Below are positions 59,142 through 64,000 of a DNA stretch of 64,000 nucleotides, piece by piece. Source of the stretch: Okapia johnstoni (Eukaryota; Chordata; Mammalia; Artiodactyla; Giraffidae); the NCBI GenBank assembly GCA_024291935.2, contig CM044315.1, positions 72,832,385 to 72,896,384 of the forward strand, read 5' to 3'. The notes beneath the pieces are model-generated. The model was not told the DNA's origin and searched no databases. It saw only the letters and a program-made list of their open reading frames with translations. The position numbers and the translations under genes are program-made. Each line of letters begins with the position of its first letter. The stretch's first letter is position 1.

Positions 59142-59384
59142 CTGTATGGTCACAGAAAAAAATGTATTTCACATATCTGGTACAACTCAAAAAATGTTTG
59201 TTTAAAAAACAATTAAAAACAATTATTGTTTTTTACCTGGTAGGTAGTTTTGCAATCCCGAAGTAATAATTATCTAAGCAGTGAATTTGGGTGGAAAAAC
59301 ACCCTAGCAACAAAGTAAAACGGTGTTTATGGCACAAATTACTAGGATGGTAAAGAAATAATCACTTTATTATAGAATCTAGAT

Positions 59385-59516
59385 TCTATTATTTTGTTAT
59401 TATTATTAGCCATGCCACATGGCTTGCAAGATCTTAGTTCCCTGACTAGGGAATGAACCTGGGTCCAAAACAGTCAAAATGCCATGTCCTAGCTGCTGGA
59501 CTGCCAGGGAATTCCC
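59385..59516 (-). mobile_element. CHR-2 SINE in a BTF3L4 intron
   Basis: TTATTATTATTAGCCATGCC, AGTTCCCTGACTAGGGAATG, AGCTGCTGGACTGCCAGGGA and ATTCCCT. Confidence 0.87.
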
Positions 59517-62500
59517 TAGAATCTAGATTTTAAATTCAAAGATTTCTACTATGAGAAGGAAGATCATGCCCACATTTTTAAAAAAGGGAGTTATCAGCCA
59601 AGAATTGGCTTCTTAATGAAGTTACCCATTATATTACTCAATTTACATTATCAAACTAAATCCATACAGATACTACTGTATCTGTACAATAGTTAGCATC
59701 TTACTTATGGAACAGGTGGTAAGGAGATAATAGTGTGTGGTAAAAATAACCACTGAAAACCCATAAAGAACACTCAGAAATTTAATCAATCAGGGTTTCA
59801 CTCTTTTGAATACCTAGTAAATTTACAAAAGTTTCAACTTGTTTTCCTCATGTCATTCTTTCTAGGAGATTTTGTCAGTTCCTCTAATCTTTTTAAGTGG
59901 AGCTTTTCAACAACCTTCAATAACCCTTGTAAATGACAAGAATTCTCCCACTCAGTTGTCTAGCCATCTGAACATTTATCAGTTACTAGGAAACCCTTAA
60001 AATCATCTCCATATTCTTTCAATAGCTTTCCTCAACACTGCTTCAGATTTAATCTCATCCATTGCCTGGGACTCACTGAAAAGGAAGGTTGAATGTGTGT
60101 GCACTATATAGAATGTTATTTTTCTCTCTCACTCTTGCTGTGTTTTAGTAGAGTTGTATGTGTTATATTTGCATATAAGTTAAATGTGTAAATAATGTGA
60201 TTACACTATGCAGTTGACTTCACTGGGTAAGTTACCTTGGTGGTAACATGCTTAATATATAAAAAGGTTAGGAGAGTTAATTCTTGGCTACTTTAGAAGC
60301 ATTTCATGGTCCATCCAAAAACTGCCCTTGTCACAATCAAGCAGAGATGCTGAGTGTTCTCCATGGTCAGTGGAAGTGGGCTTTTCTTCCTCAGAGGTGA
60401 TCACCACCACTGACACACAGCACCAGAAAGGAAGGGGAAGAAAGGGGCTTCTAAATTTCAGGCAAGACCTGGAACACAGAGAAAATAAAGGCAAGTCCCC
60501 TAGAAAACTGTAGCTAAATCCCATAAATACTACACAGAGTAAGCATTCAATACAACTGAACAAAAATCATGAGTTAAAAAATAATTTATGTTAACTTTAT
60601 AAAAAAATAAACTATGTACTTCTTAAGATAATTACTGTGTAGGTGGAAAAGTAGCTTAAAGTATAAGAGGAATGGCGTGAGAAGGCAGCCGTGGCATAGT
60701 AGATATGAAATGGAATGCTTTTCTGGATCTATCCCAGAATCACATAATTTTAGTATGGGAAAAGAATAAAAATATGGTAGGACTATATTTTTCCAAATCA
60801 AGACCCATCACTTAACTTAATAAATTACTTCTGTAACACTACCAGGGGCGAAAAGTATCTCAACATTGGAATATGAGATATTTTTTATTTACAAACATTA
60901 CAGTCACAAGAGATTTAAAATCAGTATTGCTCAAAAAAAGTCAGGCCATATATTTGTTGAACTTAGAGGTCTCCTAGTTCAAATCTCTTGTTAAAGAAAT
61001 AAATACCAATGATAAGAGTTCTTGGTTAAGCAATATTGTTGTTCAGCAAGCAATATTCCCAAGGACAAATAACTGATTATGTGCAAACTCAGAACTTAAA
61101 CCTAGGTTTCCCAACTTTATTTAGTTTCTTTCCTATGATGTCATTCACATTCTTAAACACCTATTTGTCTATAAAAATTTAATTGTGTGGCACCACAAAG
61201 GCTTGTCAGAGAATTACTTATCTCAGAGTACAGGTTAAGTAACAGCAGATATATGAATAATATATGTCATATCTATTCCATGTCAGATTGTAAAATAGAA
61301 ATTTATTAATGGTTGTTTTAAATGAGGTTGTGTAAAAGATGTAACTTCATGAATAGAAAGGTCCAGAAACAGGTAGAGAGTTTAATTTTAGAGTAGAGAG
61401 AATGAAATACTAGAGGTTATAAAGGCCAGAATCTTTTATTTCAGTCTAACATTCCTTCTCCTCTACTGAGCAAATAACATGGTTATATAAGGCTGCTAGA
61501 TACAGGCTATTAGAACTATCAAAGGATTAATTATTGAGTGAGCAAGATGAACAAGACACTTCCCAACTCTTTTAGAGGCAAAAGGAATGATAAGGAATTT
61601 GTTGAACTGACAAAGCAAACTGTATGCATTTCATATGAAGACTTCACTTTCTCCAGTGATTTTACTGCTGTTTGGTCTACTTAAGTCATACAACCTATAT
61701 ACAGTATAAGGACAAGGAGCAGACAAATAGACTGTTAAACTAACTACCATACCAGCTCTCAGATCCCTTTTTCAATCAATCAAGTATCCCCTTTTTCCAC
61801 TTAACAGGTAGCTGAGGTAAAAAGTGCTACTTGAATTATAGAGAAAGAGGCTTTTTTTTTTTTTTTGACCCCAGTTCAGAACTCCAGATGCCCCTGCTCT
61901 TATTTTTCACTCTAATAATACTGACATGTTTTGAAGTTACCAGAAATTACTACGTTCTCCCATGCATAGTGCATTTACATATGCTGTTTTCACTGTTTAG
62001 AAAAACCTTTTCCTGCTTCTCCACATTGCAAGTTCCCATTTATCCAAGACACGAGTCAGATGCTTCTTTCTCTGTGAAAACTTAAGGTGGTTTATGCACC
62101 TTCCAACTTCATGAAACTGATACTATACAAAATTATCTTGTAGTATAATTGTGTTTGTAATCTTTGACCTTACTAGAAGATGAATTCCTTGAGATTAGAG
62201 GTCACTGTCTTATGAGACACAGCATTCCCTCAAGTGTCAGCACATAACAGTCTCAAATTTGCTGAATGAATCGACACCTCTTATACAGCTTATTCTGAAA
62301 TCATGGATGCTATCAGACTTCAATACCCCAAATGCTAGATGAGGGGTCATATTAAGTTTTAGAAATGGCACCAGTAGTTCCTCCAATGGAGATTCCCAGA
62401 ACCTCCTGGGCTATTTTTAGGCCTGTCTTTTTCTACTGTTTTGCCCTTTCTGAGTGAGCCCAAATGCTCTACAGAATTCAGGGCCATTTTAAGTCATTTC

Positions 62501-63204
62501 AGGCAACTGCTGGGTGGCCCAATTATGCTATCAAAACCTTAACAATCCCTGCCACTGCTAGCCTTTGAATAGGGTACATACATTAACCACAGCAGCCTTC
62601 TAGCTAGTAAAGCTGATGCTTGCTTTATTCCTATACAGTGGGTAAGTTTTTGTGGCTATAAAGAAGCTTACAAAGTTATAATTGACCCCACAGTTCTTGC
62701 TGGTAACTGCCCTCTCAGTTCAGAGAGAAAATTTAAATTCTGCTATGTGATTTTTTGTGTGTGTGTGTCTCCAAGTCCCCATTAGGCCAGTTAGCTGCAG
62801 TTCATAATTGACAGCTGTCTTAAAATCAAGTTTTATTGCTACTCCTTCTTATATGTAGTGGTACTTAAATGTTTATCAGAAAATTAATCTTCTATTGTCT
62901 TTCTGCTATATTTTAATGAGGGTGAAATAATAAACATTTTAAGAATAAGGCACATAAGTGTCTGGATTTTGTAAGGCTAAAGGATGTCAGATTTGAAAGA
63001 TTATGGCCTCTGCATTCCCATAAATCAGTATCTTACACATTGAATCCTTTTAAGCTCCTGCTTATTTCTAATGGCTAGTATGAGGCATAATGTATTATTA
63101 TTGATAAGAGTGAAAGTTAACAGATGTCATTAGACTATATGATACACCGCGGCAGTATGCTCTAGTGGCAAGAGTCTGATGAGGTGGATTCTCTGCAGCT
63201 ATGC
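59517..63204. other. BTF3L4 intron; no exon found
   Basis: I searched by eye for the minus-strand exons encoding the N-terminal KGTARRKKKVVHRT region and saw none. A worn L2-like end lies at about 61985-62285 (ATGAATTCCTTGAGATTAGA, TGCTGAATGAATCG). A 15-base T-run lies at about 61851-61866. The rest is unique. Confidence 0.55.
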
Positions 63205-64000
63205 TGTAGATAGTGTAAAATGGCATACCCTTTCTGAAAATCAATTTGGCAATATGGATGAAGAGTTCTAAAAATACTAATGATCTTCTCAGTCAGTAAC
63301 TACATTTTCAAGAATCTGTCCGGAGGAAATCAGAGATGAAGATAAATATTTATGTATACATGAGTCTAATATGTGACTCTTTACTATCAAAGCATTATAA
63401 GCATAATAAATGAGAAAAAATGTTAAAATATACTATGTTCACATATTGGAATATATATAGACACTTAGACTGATGCTTAAGAGTTTTTTAGTGACAGGAA
63501 ACAATTTTTATAATACTATTCAAAAATAGAAGGGTTTTAAATTGTACATCTAGCTGTAGTCTCAGACATGTTAAGTATATATGCATATAAAGATGGGAAA
63601 GAAAGACAAGACTAATAATTATTTCTGAGTAGTGGAGTTATGATTGAATATTAATATTTTTTCATATTTTATGTATACGCCTAACTTTATGTAAAAATTA
63701 TACTGAGGGGGAAGTTGTTTTAAAAACAAAAGATGTTTCTCAATAAACAAGTGGATAATATGTGGTACTGCCCACAGAATGGAATGTTATGCAGCAATAA
63801 AAGGAGTAAAGTTCTGATACATACTAAACATGGATAAATCTTGAAAACATGCTAAGTGAAGTAAATTAGACATGAAAGGACAACTATTTTATGATTCCAC
63901 TTACATGAAATACTTGTAACAGGCAAGTACAAAGGAAAAGTAGGTTAGAGGTTATCAGAGGCTGGGAGAAAGAGGAATGAAGTTATTACTTCTAATGGGT
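63205..64000 (+). mobile_element. Old L1 3' region
   Basis: Sense L1 end-of-ORF2 and 3' text (AAAATCAATTTGGCAATATG, GGAATGTTATGCAGCAATAA, ATGATTCCACTTACATGAAA, GAGGTTATCAGAGGCTGGGA). Runs off the window. Confidence 0.8.

Noticed and set aside
58830..59153. 107-codon minus frame as a standalone intronless gene
   Set aside because: Only 58940-59141 is coding. The ends of the frame are intron, as shown by the acceptor and donor and the continuation in two further exons of BTF3L4.

Overview
The window is nuclear DNA of a ruminant, very probably a bovid (cattle, buffalo, sheep or goat). The diagnostic signals are BovB (RTE-clade) LINE fragments, Bov-tA and dimeric BOV-A2 SINEs whose 3' parts are BovB-like, tRNA-derived CHR-2-type SINEs shared by whales and ruminants, ruminant L1 3' ends, and a background of old MIR, L2 and L1M relics. 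Base composition is AT-rich apart from one sharp CpG island. There is no bacterial, CRISPR, organellar or rRNA/tRNA gene content. Repeat family names are from recognition of consensus features, not from a database run.

Host genes. The right end (57.4-59.2 kb, minus strand) holds the last three coding exons of BTF3L4, a NAC-beta-like protein. All splice sites and the stop codon are intact, and the upstream exons lie beyond position 64000 or were not seen. About 50 kb to the left, at 6.9-8.1 kb, is a CpG island with a consensus splice donor on the minus strand. In mammals ZFYVE9 (SARA) lies downstream of BTF3L4 in the same direction at about this spacing, so I infer the island is the ZFYVE9 promoter with its untranslated first exon, and that positions 1-7468 are its first intron. 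The 50 kb between is intergenic and mostly repeats.

Layout: 1-3.2 kb, a decayed BovB with a second BovB nested in it; 3.2-6.9 kb, mostly unique sequence with MIR relics; 6.9-8.1 kb, CpG island; 8.1-15.5 kb, an inverted BovB, a SINE composite and another BovB, the last two both inserted in an old L1; 15.86-16.39 kb, a clean 135-bp tandem array; 16.8-29.2 kb, SINEs, L1 ends and BovB pieces; 29.45-32.37 kb, a long degenerate short-unit tandem domain interrupted by SINEs; 33-39 kb, microsatellites, SINEs and a possible unannotated exon near 37.1 kb; 39.7-45.1 kb, five BovB pieces in one orientation; 47.6-53.2 kb, stacked L1, BovB and SINE insertions; 53.3-64 kb, mostly unique DNA around BTF3L4.

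The most unusual structures are the 29.45-32.37 kb degenerate tandem domain, the 135-bp array with a 12-bp-stem hairpin at each unit junction, and a SINE composite found twice 25 kb apart with the same private joining sequence. I found no convincing new protein-coding system. Nearly all other open frames are transposon pieces or chance frames.
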